The notes under the pieces: generated by a model | Database searches by the model: none | Told to the model about the DNA's origin: nothing | The model's input: only the letters and a program-made list of their open reading frames with translations | From: Cognatilysobacter bugurensis | GTDB lineage: Bacteria > Pseudomonadota > Gammaproteobacteria > Xanthomonadales > Xanthomonadaceae | DNA length: 64,000 nt | NCBI RefSeq assembly: GCF_014652095.1 | Contig: NZ_BMYD01000002.1 | Span: 486,916-550,915 of the forward strand | Direction of reading: 5' to 3' | Part shown: in pieces, positions 51,494 through 59,730 of the stretch | How the letters are laid out: every line of letters starts with the position of its first letter | Position numbering within the stretch: position 1 is the first letter of the stretch | Made by a program: the position numbers and the translations under genes

Positions 51494-51521
51494 TTGGGGG
51501 CTGGCCGGGATGCGGTAAAGT
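51494..51521 (+). promoter_or_regulatory. Possible sigma-70 promoter for adk
   Basis: TTGGGG (51494-51499) and TAAAGT (51516-51521) are separated by 16 bp in the 157-bp region between pfp and adk. The match is only moderate. Confidence 0.35.
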
Positions 51522-51642
51522 GGCCCCGGTTGTGCCCGTCGGTGGATGCGTCGCGCAGTGTAGCGCCGCCCCCGTCGAGGCGGCGGCGCCGCGCCGCGAA
51601 GCATTCTCGCGAAGCATTCCGATGAATTCAGGAGCGACATCG

Positions 51643-52221
51643 ATGCGATTGGTACTGCTGGGTGCGCCCGGCTCCGGCAAGGGCACGCAGGCAGCTCGGC
51701 TCAAGGAACACCTGCAGGTGCCCCATATCTCGACCGGCGACCTGCTGCGCGCGGAAGTCGCGGCCGGCAGCAAGCTCGGCCTTGAGGCGAAGGAAGTCAT
51801 GGCCGCCGGCAAGCTGGTCTCGGACGAGATCCTGCTTGGCATGCTCGAAGACCGCTTCTCGCGCCCCGACACCGCAAACGGGTTCATCCTCGACGGCTAC
51901 CCGCGCAACCTCGCGCAGGCGGCCGCGCTCGACACGATGCTCGAGCGTCTGGGCACGCCGGTGGACTGCGCCGTCCAGCTCGAAGTGCCGAACGAACTGC
52001 TGGTCGAGCGCATTGCAGGCCGTGCGAAGGCCGAAGGCCGCGCCGACGACAGCCCGGAATCGGTGCGCACGCGCCTGAAGGTTTACGACGAGCAGACCGC
52101 GCCGGTAGTCGAGTTCTACCGCCAGCATGGCCAGCTCACGATCGTCGACGGCGTCGGTTCGCTGGACGAGGTGTTCACCCGCATCGTCGAAGCGATCGCG
52201 CCGGTAAAAGCGGTCGGCTAA
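51643..52221 (+). CDS. adk: Adenylate kinase, short form
   Basis: 192 residues from ATG 51643, where the P-loop (LVLLGAPGSGKGTQ) follows at once and CAGGAG lies at good spacing upstream. It has ISTGDLLR and ILDGYPRN. In place of the roughly 30-residue LID insert of E. coli Adk there is only a short loop (RAKAEGRADDSPESV), so it belongs to the short, LID-less class. It interconverts ATP, ADP and AMP. An in-frame ATG at 51622 would add seven residues. Confidence 0.95.
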   Translation: MRLVLLGAPGSGKGTQAARLKEHLQVPHISTGDLLRAEVAAGSKLGLEAKEVMAAGKLVSDEILLGMLEDRFSRPDTANGFILDGYPRNLAQAAALDTMLERLGTPVDCAVQLEVPNELLVERIAGRAKAEGRADDSPESVRTRLKVYDEQTAPVVEFYRQHGQLTIVDGVGSLDEVFTRIVEAIAPVKAVG

Positions 52222-52225
52222 GCCG

Positions 52226-52653
52226 GTGAAAACGTTCACGGAATGCTTTGCGGCTTACGGCGCAAAGCTTCCGAACGCGCAATGCGCCGTGTCCGCAATC
52301 GCGGCCGATGGCGCGCTCGTGCTCAGTTGCTGGAGCCTGTACTTCTCTCGCCCTGACCGAGACACACTCCGGTACAGCGCTGCCTGTCACGCTGGGCCGG
52401 TAACAAGGCCGGTAACAAGGCCGGTAACAAGGCCGGGAACAACGCGTTGCGCCGGCATCTCGAAGCCGCGCGCGATTCGAACCTGCCGGTGCGGCTCGTG
52501 ATCGCGACACCTGTGGACCGCGTCATTGTCGACAGCGGGCGCGATGCGAGTGCGACCAAAAAGACTTTTCACATCAAGCCCGAAGTCCTGGGGCATCTCG
52601 TCCATTTCGATGGCGACGCGTTCGTCATCGACTTCAAGCGCGCACTGACATGA
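52226..52653 (+). pseudogene. Small gene split by a frameshift, coupled to mpl
   Basis: Frame 1 runs from GTG 52226 through MKTFTECFAAYGAK...LSCWSLYFSRPDRDTLRYSA. It then degenerates into a Pro-Val-Thr-Arg repeat and stops at 52501. A second frame, offset by one base, becomes sensible at about 52384 (LSRWAGNKAGNKAG...), continues GNNALRRHLEAARDSNL and LPVRLVIATPVDRV, and ends at 52653, overlapping the mpl start by 4 bp. Joining the two near 52378-52384 restores one protein of about 142 residues. A one-base loss, or a sequencing error, is the simplest account. I do not recognise the family. Confidence 0.7.
52395..52442 (+). repeat. 12-bp tandem repeat (four units)
   Basis: Three exact copies of GGCCGGTAACAA and a fourth with one change (GGCCGGGAACAA) lie head to tail. 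In the downstream frame each unit reads Ala-Gly-Asn-Lys (the last Ala-Gly-Asn-Asn), so the repeat is in phase with the coding sequence of the broken gene. Confidence 0.95.
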
Positions 52654-54041
52654 AACTCCATATCCTCGGCATCGCCGGCACCTTCATGGGCGGCGTTGCC
52701 GCGCTCGCACGCGAACTCGGGCACGAGGTCGAAGGCAGCGACCAGGCGGTTTACCCGCCGATGTCGACGCAGCTGGAGAAGCTCGGCATCGTGCTGAGCC
52801 AGGGCTATCGCGCCGAGAACATCTCCGCCGACTGCGATGAGGTGGTGATCGGCAATGCGCTCTCGCGCGGCAACGCCGCGGTCGAGCAGGTCCTCGACGA
52901 CGGCCGCGCGTACACCTCCGGCGCGCAGTGGCTCAGCGCGCACCTGCTGCCGGGCCGCGACACGCTTGCGGTCGCCGGCACCCACGGCAAGACCACGACG
53001 ACGACGATCCTCACTTACCTGCTGCAGGCGGCCGGGCGCGAGCCGGGCTTCCTGATCGGCGGCGTGGCCGAGGATTTCGGCGTGTCGGCGCGTGTGGGCA
53101 CCGGGCGCGAGTTCGTGGTCGAGGCGGATGAGTACGACACCGCGTTCTTCGACAAGCGCAGCAAGTTCGTGCACTACCGACCGCTCGTCGCGATCCTCAA
53201 TAACCTCGAGTACGACCACGCCGATATCTTCCCGGACGTGGCCGCGATCCAGCGCCAGTTCCACCATCTGGTGCGCACGGTGCCGCGGCGCGGCCGGCTC
53301 ATCGTCAACGGTGAGGACCGGCATCTGGCCGAGGTGCTCGCGATGGGTTGCTGGACGCCCGTGGAGACGTTCGGCCTCGACGCGAGCCAGATCCCGCGTG
53401 CCGCCGCGCAGGCGTCTTTCGACTGGACCGCACGCCTGATCGCCGAGGACGGCAGCGCATTCGCCGTCGTGCACCGCGGCGTCGAAATCGGGGAGGTGCG
53501 CTGGCCCCTGCTGGGCCGGCACAACGTGATGAACGCGCTTGCGGCGCTGGCGGCCGTGCAGGCCGTTGGGGTCGACGCGGCCTCGGTGCTGTCCGCGCTT
53601 GCGGAGTTCCGCAGCGTCAAACGCCGCATGGAAGTGATCGGCGAGCACGGCGGCGTCACCGTCTACGACGACTTCGCGCACCATCCGACTGCGATCGCGA
53701 CGACGCTCGCGGGGCTGCGGGCGAAAGTGGGCGATGCGCGCATCGTGGTCGCGATGGAGCCGCGCAGCAATTCGATGCGGCTCGGCGCGCACGCCGATGC
53801 GCTGGCACCGTCGCTGGATCTTGCCGACGAGGTCGTGTTCCTGCACCGGCCTGAGCTCGCGTGGGACGCGGGCAAGGTGGTCGGCGGGCTGCGCGGGCAG
53901 GGCGTCACCGCGCCCGACGTCGACCGCCTCATCGGCGCACTGACCGAGCGCGTGCACGCGGGCGACCACGTGGTGTTCATGTCGAACGGCGGCTTCGATG
54001 GTGCGCCGCGACGTTTCCTGGCCGCGTTGAAGGGCGGCTGA
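52650..54041 (+). CDS. mpl: Murein tripeptide ligase Mpl
   Basis: 463 residues. It ligates the recycled tripeptide L-Ala-gamma-D-Glu-meso-DAP to UDP-MurNAc. The Mur-ligase layout is clear: an N-terminal Rossmann-like segment HILGIAGTFMGGVAALAREL, the ATP loop GTHGKTTTT near 110-117, the central-domain VEADEYDTAFFDKRSKF, and a C-terminal YDDFAHHPTAIATTLAGLR. The GxxGTFMGG variant separates Mpl from MurC. It overlaps the preceding broken gene by 4 bp (ATGA). Confidence 0.96.
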   Translation: MKLHILGIAGTFMGGVAALARELGHEVEGSDQAVYPPMSTQLEKLGIVLSQGYRAENISADCDEVVIGNALSRGNAAVEQVLDDGRAYTSGAQWLSAHLLPGRDTLAVAGTHGKTTTTTILTYLLQAAGREPGFLIGGVAEDFGVSARVGTGREFVVEADEYDTAFFDKRSKFVHYRPLVAILNNLEYDHADIFPDVAAIQRQFHHLVRTVPRRGRLIVNGEDRHLAEVLAMGCWTPVETFGLDASQIPRAAAQASFDWTARLIAEDGSAFAVVHRGVEIGEVRWPLLGRHNVMNALAALAAVQAVGVDAASVLSALAEFRSVKRRMEVIGEHGGVTVYDDFAHHPTAIATTLAGLRAKVGDARIVVAMEPRSNSMRLGAHADALAPSLDLADEVVFLHRPELAWDAGKVVGGLRGQGVTAPDVDRLIGALTERVHAGDHVVFMSNGGFDGAPRRFLAALKGG

Positions 54042-54128
54042 GGCCAACGGCTTCCGGCTTGCTGCGTTCACGCGCTCGCTCGCGTCGACGCGCTAATTCG
54101 AACCCGGGCGTTCGCGAGAAAACGCGCA

Positions 54129-54704
54129 ATGTCGATCGAAACGCTGCCGCTGTTTCCCCTGCACACCGTGCTGCTGCCCGGCGGCACGGTCGACTTGCGC
54201 GTCTTCGAGGCGCGCTACCTCGACTTGGTCCGCGAATGCGGCCGCACCGGCCGCACGTTCGGCGTGTGCCTCATTCTCGACGGGCCTGAGTCCGGCGGTG
54301 TCGCATCGCCGGCCGCAGTGGGCACCGAAGCGCGGATCGAGGATTTCGACCTGGCATCCGACGGGCTGCTCATGCTCAGGCTGCGCGGCGCCCGGCGGTT
54401 CCGCGCACGGCGCATGCGCGTGCGCGACAACGGCCTGCAGATCGCGGAGATCGACTGGTGCGACAGCGACCCCGAGGAGCCGGTGCGGCCCGAGCACGCC
54501 GCGCTCGTCGACGTGGTGCGGCGCCTGCTGGAACGCGCGGGCGATCCCGACGCCGGCGCGCCGGGGCGGCAGTTCAACGATGCGGCGTGGATCGGTTGGC
54601 GGCTCGCCGAACGGCTGCCGCTGTCGGACGCGACGCGCCAGTCGCTGCTGCAGCTCGATGACCCGCACGCGCGCTTGCAGCGGCTGCTGTCACTGATCGA
54701 CTGA
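54129..54704 (+). CDS. Lon N-terminal (substrate-binding) domain protein
   Basis: 191 residues made of a single Lon N-domain with no ATPase or protease part. LPLFPLHTVLLPGGTVDLRVFEARYLDLVREC at the start and a later FDLASDGLLMLRLRGARRFR fit the family. Stand-alone proteins of this type may bind unfolded or hydrophobic proteins, as cereblon-related folds do; their bacterial role is unclear. It follows mpl by 87 bp. Its last 15 bp overlap the end of the convergent DedA-PAP2 gene. Confidence 0.92.
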   Translation: MSIETLPLFPLHTVLLPGGTVDLRVFEARYLDLVRECGRTGRTFGVCLILDGPESGGVASPAAVGTEARIEDFDLASDGLLMLRLRGARRFRARRMRVRDNGLQIAEIDWCDSDPEEPVRPEHAALVDVVRRLLERAGDPDAGAPGRQFNDAAWIGWRLAERLPLSDATRQSLLQLDDPHARLQRLLSLID

Positions 54705-56687
54705 TCTGGGCACGTCGGTCCGGATCCGCAGCACCGGCGTGCTGCCATCCGGGTGGACCGCCTCGCGCGCGGCGAACGCCCGCGTCGCGCTGCGCACGAG
54801 CGCATGCGCGGCGCCGTCATCGGACTGCGGCCGCCACAGCGAGATCAGCCCAAACGGCTGGGTGAGTTCCAGCGTTTGCGCGGTACCGAGCCACACGGGC
54901 TCACTGTTGAGGCGGACCGGGGTGGGCCAGAGGCGCAGCGCGTAGAGCCGGCCATCACCAGTGGGGCGCAGCATCAGCAGTTCTTCCGCGCGGGTGTCGA
55001 GCGTGGCCGGCAGTACCGCAGGGCGCCGCGTCGCGTCGTCATCGAGCAGCGCCACGGCGTCCACCCAGGTCGCCTGACGTTGGCTGCGCCAGCCTTGCGC
55101 TTCGAGGTGCCGACGCAGCGGATCGAGCGGGCCGGCGACCTGCACATCGAGCGCCCAGCGGCGGCGCGGATCGCGCTCGTTGCGCTGCGCGGGCAGCGTC
55201 GTCCATGCGTTGTCCCACCAGGCCTCCGCGGCGAGGGCGTGCACCGGCACGTTAGGTGTGAACCGGGCGAGCGCCGCCTCCGACGCACGCGGTGCATGCC
55301 ACGCGGCGGCCAGCACGAACGTGCCGTAGAACGCCCATGCCAGCGGCTTCATCCAGAACGAGCGCGCGACGTGCCGGCGATAGGCAATGCCGAGCGCGAG
55401 CAGCCAGGCAATGCCGAACAGCGTGCCGCCGACGAGGTCGCTCGGCCAATGCGCACCGAGGTAGAGCCGCGCGAACGCGACGACCGTCGTGACCGCGCCG
55501 GCGACCAGATAAGGCCACACGCGCGTTCGGCTGGGCAGTTCGCGCGCGATCAGCACGGCGAAGAAGCCGAACACAATCGTCGTCATCGTCACGGCCACCG
55601 AGGGAAAGCCGAAGCCTTCGGGGGCGGTGTCCGGACGCGGCATGTCGATCACTGCCTCCAGCAAGGCCGTCAGCGTCAGACCGAACACGAGCGCCGCCAG
55701 CCAGTGCGCCGCCGCCATCCAGCGTCGGCGCCAGACCAGCCATGCCAGCGCAACGAACGCGGCGGCTCCGAGCACCTGCGGGTCGCCTAGGCTCGCGAGC
55801 CCGGCCATGAGGCGGTCAGCGAGCGGGTTGCGCAGTTCATGCATGAGCGCGTGCACGCTCACATCCAGCGCGAGCGGGCCGTCGCTCGCGAGCAGCGAGG
55901 CGAACAGGGCGAACCAGGCCCAGCTGATGGCGAGCAGGCACACCGCGAGCAACAGCAACGACGGCGACTCCGGCCGGCTCGGGTTGATCAGCGCGCCGGC
56001 GTAGCGGCCAAGCCGCGGATGCGCGCGCGTCCAGTGCAGCGCGCGAGCGAGCAGGCTGTCGGCGTGCTCGGCGAACCAGCGCCAGGTGTAGAGCACGCTG
56101 GCCCACACCAGCGCGACCGCCGCGACGAGGGCGCCGAGCACGAGCGCGAGTCGGTCGGCCACCGCGGCCACCGCGTCGTACGACGCACCGAGCGCCCAGC
56201 CCGGCGCGAGGAACAGCACGGCCCAGAGGATCGACGCCGCCGCGCTCGGTAGCGCGTAGCGGCGGAACGGCATGTCGAGCATGCCCGCGATCGCCGGGAC
56301 AAACGGCCGCACCGCGCCCACGAAGCGCGCGGTGAAAATGCTCTTGATCCCGTGGCGGCGGAACATGGCCTCGCCGCGGTCGATCCACTGCGGGTAGTGC
56401 GAGAACGGCCAGCGCTGCCGCAGCTGCGGTCCCCACCGACGCCCAACCCAGTAACTGAGCGCATCGCCGATAAACGCCCCGGCCGCCGCGCACGCCGCCG
56501 CGTAGGGGCCATTGATATGCCCGAGTCCGACGAGTGTGCCGACGGCGATCAGCAGCGGCAGCGCCGGCACTACGATGCCGACCACGACGATCGCGTCGCA
56601 GAACGCGATGAGCGCGATGAGCGCACCGGCCGCGACGGGATGGGTGCCGATCCAGGCGACCGCGGCGTTCAACCAGGCTGAGTCCAT
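54690..56687 (-). CDS. DedA - PAP2 - LssY fusion membrane protein
   Basis: 665 residues from ATG 56687. Residues about 1-200 are a DedA/VTT domain, with FCDAIVVVGIVVPALPLLIAVG, GDALSYWVGRRWG and ARFVGAVRPFVPAIAGML. About 290-450 are a PAP2-type domain, and about 480-665 an LssY-C-like domain (WDNAWTTLPAQRNERD). The PAP2 active site is incomplete. Motif 1 has Glu344 for Lys before RP. Motif 2 reads FPSVAV, where PSGH is expected. Motif 3 keeps Arg407, His413 and Asp417 but has Ala406 for Ser. Lipid-phosphate hydrolysis is therefore doubtful; a lipid-scramblase or binding role through DedA is possible. Confidence 0.9.
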   Translation of the reverse strand: MDSAWLNAAVAWIGTHPVAAGALIALIAFCDAIVVVGIVVPALPLLIAVGTLVGLGHINGPYAAACAAAGAFIGDALSYWVGRRWGPQLRQRWPFSHYPQWIDRGEAMFRRHGIKSIFTARFVGAVRPFVPAIAGMLDMPFRRYALPSAAASILWAVLFLAPGWALGASYDAVAAVADRLALVLGALVAAVALVWASVLYTWRWFAEHADSLLARALHWTRAHPRLGRYAGALINPSRPESPSLLLLAVCLLAISWAWFALFASLLASDGPLALDVSVHALMHELRNPLADRLMAGLASLGDPQVLGAAAFVALAWLVWRRRWMAAAHWLAALVFGLTLTALLEAVIDMPRPDTAPEGFGFPSVAVTMTTIVFGFFAVLIARELPSRTRVWPYLVAGAVTTVVAFARLYLGAHWPSDLVGGTLFGIAWLLALGIAYRRHVARSFWMKPLAWAFYGTFVLAAAWHAPRASEAALARFTPNVPVHALAAEAWWDNAWTTLPAQRNERDPRRRWALDVQVAGPLDPLRRHLEAQGWRSQRQATWVDAVALLDDDATRRPAVLPATLDTRAEELLMLRPTGDGRLYALRLWPTPVRLNSEPVWLGTAQTLELTQPFGLISLWRPQSDDGAAHALVRSATRAFAAREAVHPDGSTPVLRIRTDVPRSVDQ

Positions 56688-56746
56688 CGAGCCATTATGG
56701 CAGCGCCTGCCTGAGCGGCTGCGCGCCACGCCGTACACTGCGGGGC

Positions 56747-57406
56747 ATGTCCACGACGATTTCAGAAGTCGCCGCGCTCAAGGCCGACAGCTTCGGCCGC
56801 ATCGCCCTCATGCGCGACGGCGCCGGCCTGTTCGTGCGCCGCGACCTGCGCTGCGTGCCGCTGTGGCTGCGGCTGCCGGCCTGGTGGCTCGCGCGTCGCG
56901 AGGCGCGGGCGCTCCAGGCGATCGACGGCATGCCGGCGACGCCGCAGTTGCTGCGCTGGGACGGCGTCTGCCTCGATCGCAGCTACATGGAAGGCGCGGC
57001 GATGTACCAGCGCCCGCCTCACGGCGACCTCGCATATTTCCGCGGCGCGCGCCGCCTGCTGCAGCAGCTGCACCGCCGTGGCGTCGCGCACAACGATCTT
57101 GCGAAGGAGGCCAACTGGCTCGTGCTCGCGGACGGCACGCCCGCGCTGATCGACTTCCAGCTCGCCGTACGGGGCACGCCGCGCTCGCGCTGGATGCGTC
57201 TGCTCGCGCGCGAAGACCTGCGCCATCTGCTCAAGCACAAGCGCACCTATTGCCGCGACGCGCTCACGCCGGTCGAGCGCCGCGTGCTGCGCCGCCGGTC
57301 GTGGGTGCGCGAGCTCTGGTTCGTGACCGGCAAGCCCGTGTACCGCTTCGTGACCCGCCGCATATTGAAGTGGGAAGACAACGAAGGGCAGGGCCCGAAG
57401 CCGTAA
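56747..57406 (+). CDS. RIO/LPS-kinase-like protein
   Basis: 219 residues with a minimal kinase fold. The catalytic loop is HNDLAKEANWLV, with the His-Asn-Asp, Lys and Asn pattern of RIO-type and InaA/WaaP-like kinases. The metal-binding motif is DFQ (ALIDFQLAV) in place of DFG. An N-lobe is present but short, and no clear P-loop is seen. It is divergent from the DedA-PAP2-LssY gene (59 bp). Possible substrates are an LPS sugar or a small molecule; nothing in the sequence decides. Confidence 0.82.
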   Translation: MSTTISEVAALKADSFGRIALMRDGAGLFVRRDLRCVPLWLRLPAWWLARREARALQAIDGMPATPQLLRWDGVCLDRSYMEGAAMYQRPPHGDLAYFRGARRLLQQLHRRGVAHNDLAKEANWLVLADGTPALIDFQLAVRGTPRSRWMRLLAREDLRHLLKHKRTYCRDALTPVERRVLRRRSWVRELWFVTGKPVYRFVTRRILKWEDNEGQGPKP

Positions 57407-57466
57407 GCGCCGCGGCCCCCGAACACGTCGTCACTCCGTTCTCCTAATTGTCCAAACGACCTGCCC

Positions 57467-58285
57467 ATGACCCTCGCCGGAAAAACCCTCTTCATCACCG
57501 GCGCCTCGCGCGGCATCGGCCGCGCGATCGCGCTGCGCGCCGCACGCGACGGCGCGAACATCGCAATCGCCTCGAAGTCCTCGGTGCCGAATCCGAAGCT
57601 CCCCGGCACGATCCACTCGGTGGCCGAGGAGGTCGAGGCCGCCGGCGGCCGCGCACTTGCGCTGCGCTGTGACGTGCGCGAGGAGGACGAGGTGCGCGCC
57701 GCGGTGGCGGCGACGGCCGATGCCTTCGGCGGCATCGACGTCCTCGTCAACAATGCCAGTGCGATCTGGCTGCGCGGTGTGCTCGATACACCGATGAAGC
57801 GCTTCGACCTCATGAACCAGGTCAACGCGCGCGGCACCTTCCTGTGCGCGCAGGCCTGCCTGCCGTGGCTGCTGCAGGCGCCTAACCCGCACATCCTCAC
57901 GCTCGCGCCGCCGCCGTCGCTCGATCCGAAGTGGTGGGGCCCGCACACCGGCTACACGCTCGCGAAGATGGGCATGAGCTTCGTGACGCTCGGGCTCGCG
58001 GCCGAATTCGGCCCGCAGGGCGTTGCGGTCAACGCGCTGTGGCCGCGCACGATCATCGCGACCGACGCGATCAACATGATCCCCGGCGTGGAATCGGCCC
58101 GCTGCCGCACGCCCGATATCGTCGCCGACGCGGCCCACGCGATCCTGACGCGGCCCGCCCGCGACCGCACCGGCGCCTTCCTCATCGATGAGGACGTACT
58201 CCGCGAGGGCGGCGCGCATGACCTGTCCGGCTACGCGGTCGACCCCACCCAGCCGCTGCTGCCCGACCTGTTCCTCGAGCCCTGA
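57467..58285 (+). CDS. Short-chain dehydrogenase/reductase (HSDL2-like)
   Basis: 272 residues with a Rossmann N-terminus (LFITGASRGIGRAIALRAA), an NNAS motif (LVNNASAIWLRG) and the catalytic Tyr-x3-Lys in GYTLAKMGMS. The catalytic-Ser region reads LTLAPPPSLDP, as in the HSDL2/SDR subfamily, where PPP replaces the usual spacing. It oxidises or reduces an unknown alcohol/carbonyl substrate with NAD(P). The VOC gene follows 43 bp later and is probably co-transcribed. Confidence 0.93.
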   Translation: MTLAGKTLFITGASRGIGRAIALRAARDGANIAIASKSSVPNPKLPGTIHSVAEEVEAAGGRALALRCDVREEDEVRAAVAATADAFGGIDVLVNNASAIWLRGVLDTPMKRFDLMNQVNARGTFLCAQACLPWLLQAPNPHILTLAPPPSLDPKWWGPHTGYTLAKMGMSFVTLGLAAEFGPQGVAVNALWPRTIIATDAINMIPGVESARCRTPDIVADAAHAILTRPARDRTGAFLIDEDVLREGGAHDLSGYAVDPTQPLLPDLFLEP

Positions 58286-58328
58286 CTCCTCAACCCCTGA
58301 GCCCTGCCGCTCGACACCGGAGTGCCCG

Positions 58329-58748
58329 ATGCGCTACCTGCACGCCATGGTCCGCGTCCGCGACCTCGACGCCTCGATTCGCTTCTTCCGCGACGGCCTC
58401 GGCCTCGTCGAGACGCGCCGCAACGACTACCCGCAAGGCCGCTTCACGCTGGTCTACCTCGGCGCACCGGACAACCTGGAGGCCGAGATCGAGCTGACGT
58501 GGAACTACGACGACGAGGACTACGGCTCGGCGCGCAACTTCGGCCACCTCGCGTTCGCAGTCGATGACATCTACGCCGCCTGCGAGCGCCTGCTGTCGAT
58601 GGGCGTGATCATCAACCGCCCGCCGCGCGATGGGCGCATGGCATTCGTGCGCTCGCCCGACCAGATCTCGATCGAGCTGCTGCAGAAGGGCGGCGCGCTG
58701 CCGCCGGCCGAGCCGTGGATGTCGATGCCGAACACCGGCGAGTGGTGA
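58329..58748 (+). CDS. Glyoxalase I-like VOC protein
   Basis: 139 residues, close to the 135 of E. coli GloA. Metal ligands of glyoxalase I can be placed: His5 in MRYLHAMVRV, a Glu in EAEIELTWNY, a His in FGHLAFAVDDIY, and a Glu near the end in QISIELLQ. The gene probably encodes lactoylglutathione lyase, which detoxifies methylglyoxal, but other VOC activities remain possible. The start at ATG 58329 fits the family; upstream in-frame codons have no coding character. Confidence 0.88.
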   Translation: MRYLHAMVRVRDLDASIRFFRDGLGLVETRRNDYPQGRFTLVYLGAPDNLEAEIELTWNYDDEDYGSARNFGHLAFAVDDIYAACERLLSMGVIINRPPRDGRMAFVRSPDQISIELLQKGGALPPAEPWMSMPNTGEW

Positions 58749-58767
58749 CACTCGGCGGTCGGCTGCC

Positions 58768-59637
58768 TCAGCCCATCCGGGCCGGCAGGCGGCAGCCGCA
58801 CTGACGGCAGTGGCGCGCGTCCGGGTCGTGGCCTTCGAGGCCGCACTCGGGGCAGCCGCGTGAATCGAGATTCGTGGTGTGCGAGGCCTCGCGCAGGCTC
58901 GATGCGAGCTCCGCGGTGTAGATGCCGGTCGGCACCGCGATGATGCTGTAGCCGATCAGGATCAGCACCGAGGCGATGAACCGCCCAAACGGCGTGACCG
59001 GCGCGATGTCGCCGAAACCCACCGTCGCCATCGTCACGATCGCCCAGTACATCCCGGTTGGGATGCTGTTGAACCCGTGCTCCGGCCCTTCGACGACGTA
59101 CATCAGCGCGCCGAAGATCACGACGACCGTAAGCACCGCGCTGAGAAACACGAAGATCTTGCGTCGGCTTCGCCAGAGCGAGCTCATGAGCAGCCCGCCC
59201 TCGTCGACGTACTGCGTGAGCTTGAGGATGCGGAACAGCCGCAGGATGCGCAGAACGCGCACGACGAGCAGTGCTTGCGCACCGGGCAACAGCAGCGAGA
59301 GATAAGTCGGCAGAATCGACAGCAGATCAATGATGCCCCAGCTGCTGCAGGCGTACCGCACCGGCCGCCGCACCACCGCCATACGCGTGATGTACTCGAT
59401 CGTAAACAGCACCGTGAACACCCATTCGAGCGTGTACAGCAGGTCGCCATGCCGGGCACGGATGTCCGCGTCGCTCTCGAGCATGATCACCGCGACGCTG
59501 GCGAGGATCGCCGCGATCAGCGCCAGGTCGAAATTGCGCGCCGGCGGGGTGTCGTGTCGGTAGATGATGTCGAACCAGCGCTTTCGCCAGCCGGTCTCGC
59601 GCGCCGGGTTGAGTTGGGGGTTCAAAAGAAACCGCAT
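58768..59637 (-). CDS. Voltage-gated-type potassium channel with C-terminal zinc ribbon
   Basis: 289 residues from ATG 59637 (GGAGG upstream). Six TM helices are expected. S4 carries the spaced arginines in RVLRILRLFRILKL, and the pore has the selectivity filter TVGFGD followed by TPFGRFIASVLILIGYSIIAVP. After S6 a short linker leads to a Cys4 zinc ribbon, C-x2-C near CPECG and C-x2-C near CRQCG. No RCK or cyclic-nucleotide domain is present. It likely conducts K+ across the inner membrane. It is convergent with the VOC gene and divergent from the aminotransferase. Confidence 0.92.
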   Translation of the reverse strand: MRFLLNPQLNPARETGWRKRWFDIIYRHDTPPARNFDLALIAAILASVAVIMLESDADIRARHGDLLYTLEWVFTVLFTIEYITRMAVVRRPVRYACSSWGIIDLLSILPTYLSLLLPGAQALLVVRVLRILRLFRILKLTQYVDEGGLLMSSLWRSRRKIFVFLSAVLTVVVIFGALMYVVEGPEHGFNSIPTGMYWAIVTMATVGFGDIAPVTPFGRFIASVLILIGYSIIAVPTGIYTAELASSLREASHTTNLDSRGCPECGLEGHDPDARHCRQCGCRLPARMG

Positions 59638-59730
59638 GCGTCCTCCGTGCCGTTGCCACCGCAACGGCATTGCTGCGCGACAATACACGCGGGGCCGTGT
59701 GCGCCCGCTCTCATCCGCGATGCCAGACAG

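Noticed and set aside
52395..52442. Short tandem repeats considered as a CRISPR fragment
   Set aside because: Units are 12 bp with no spacers between them and lie in phase within a coding frame; no cas gene is present.
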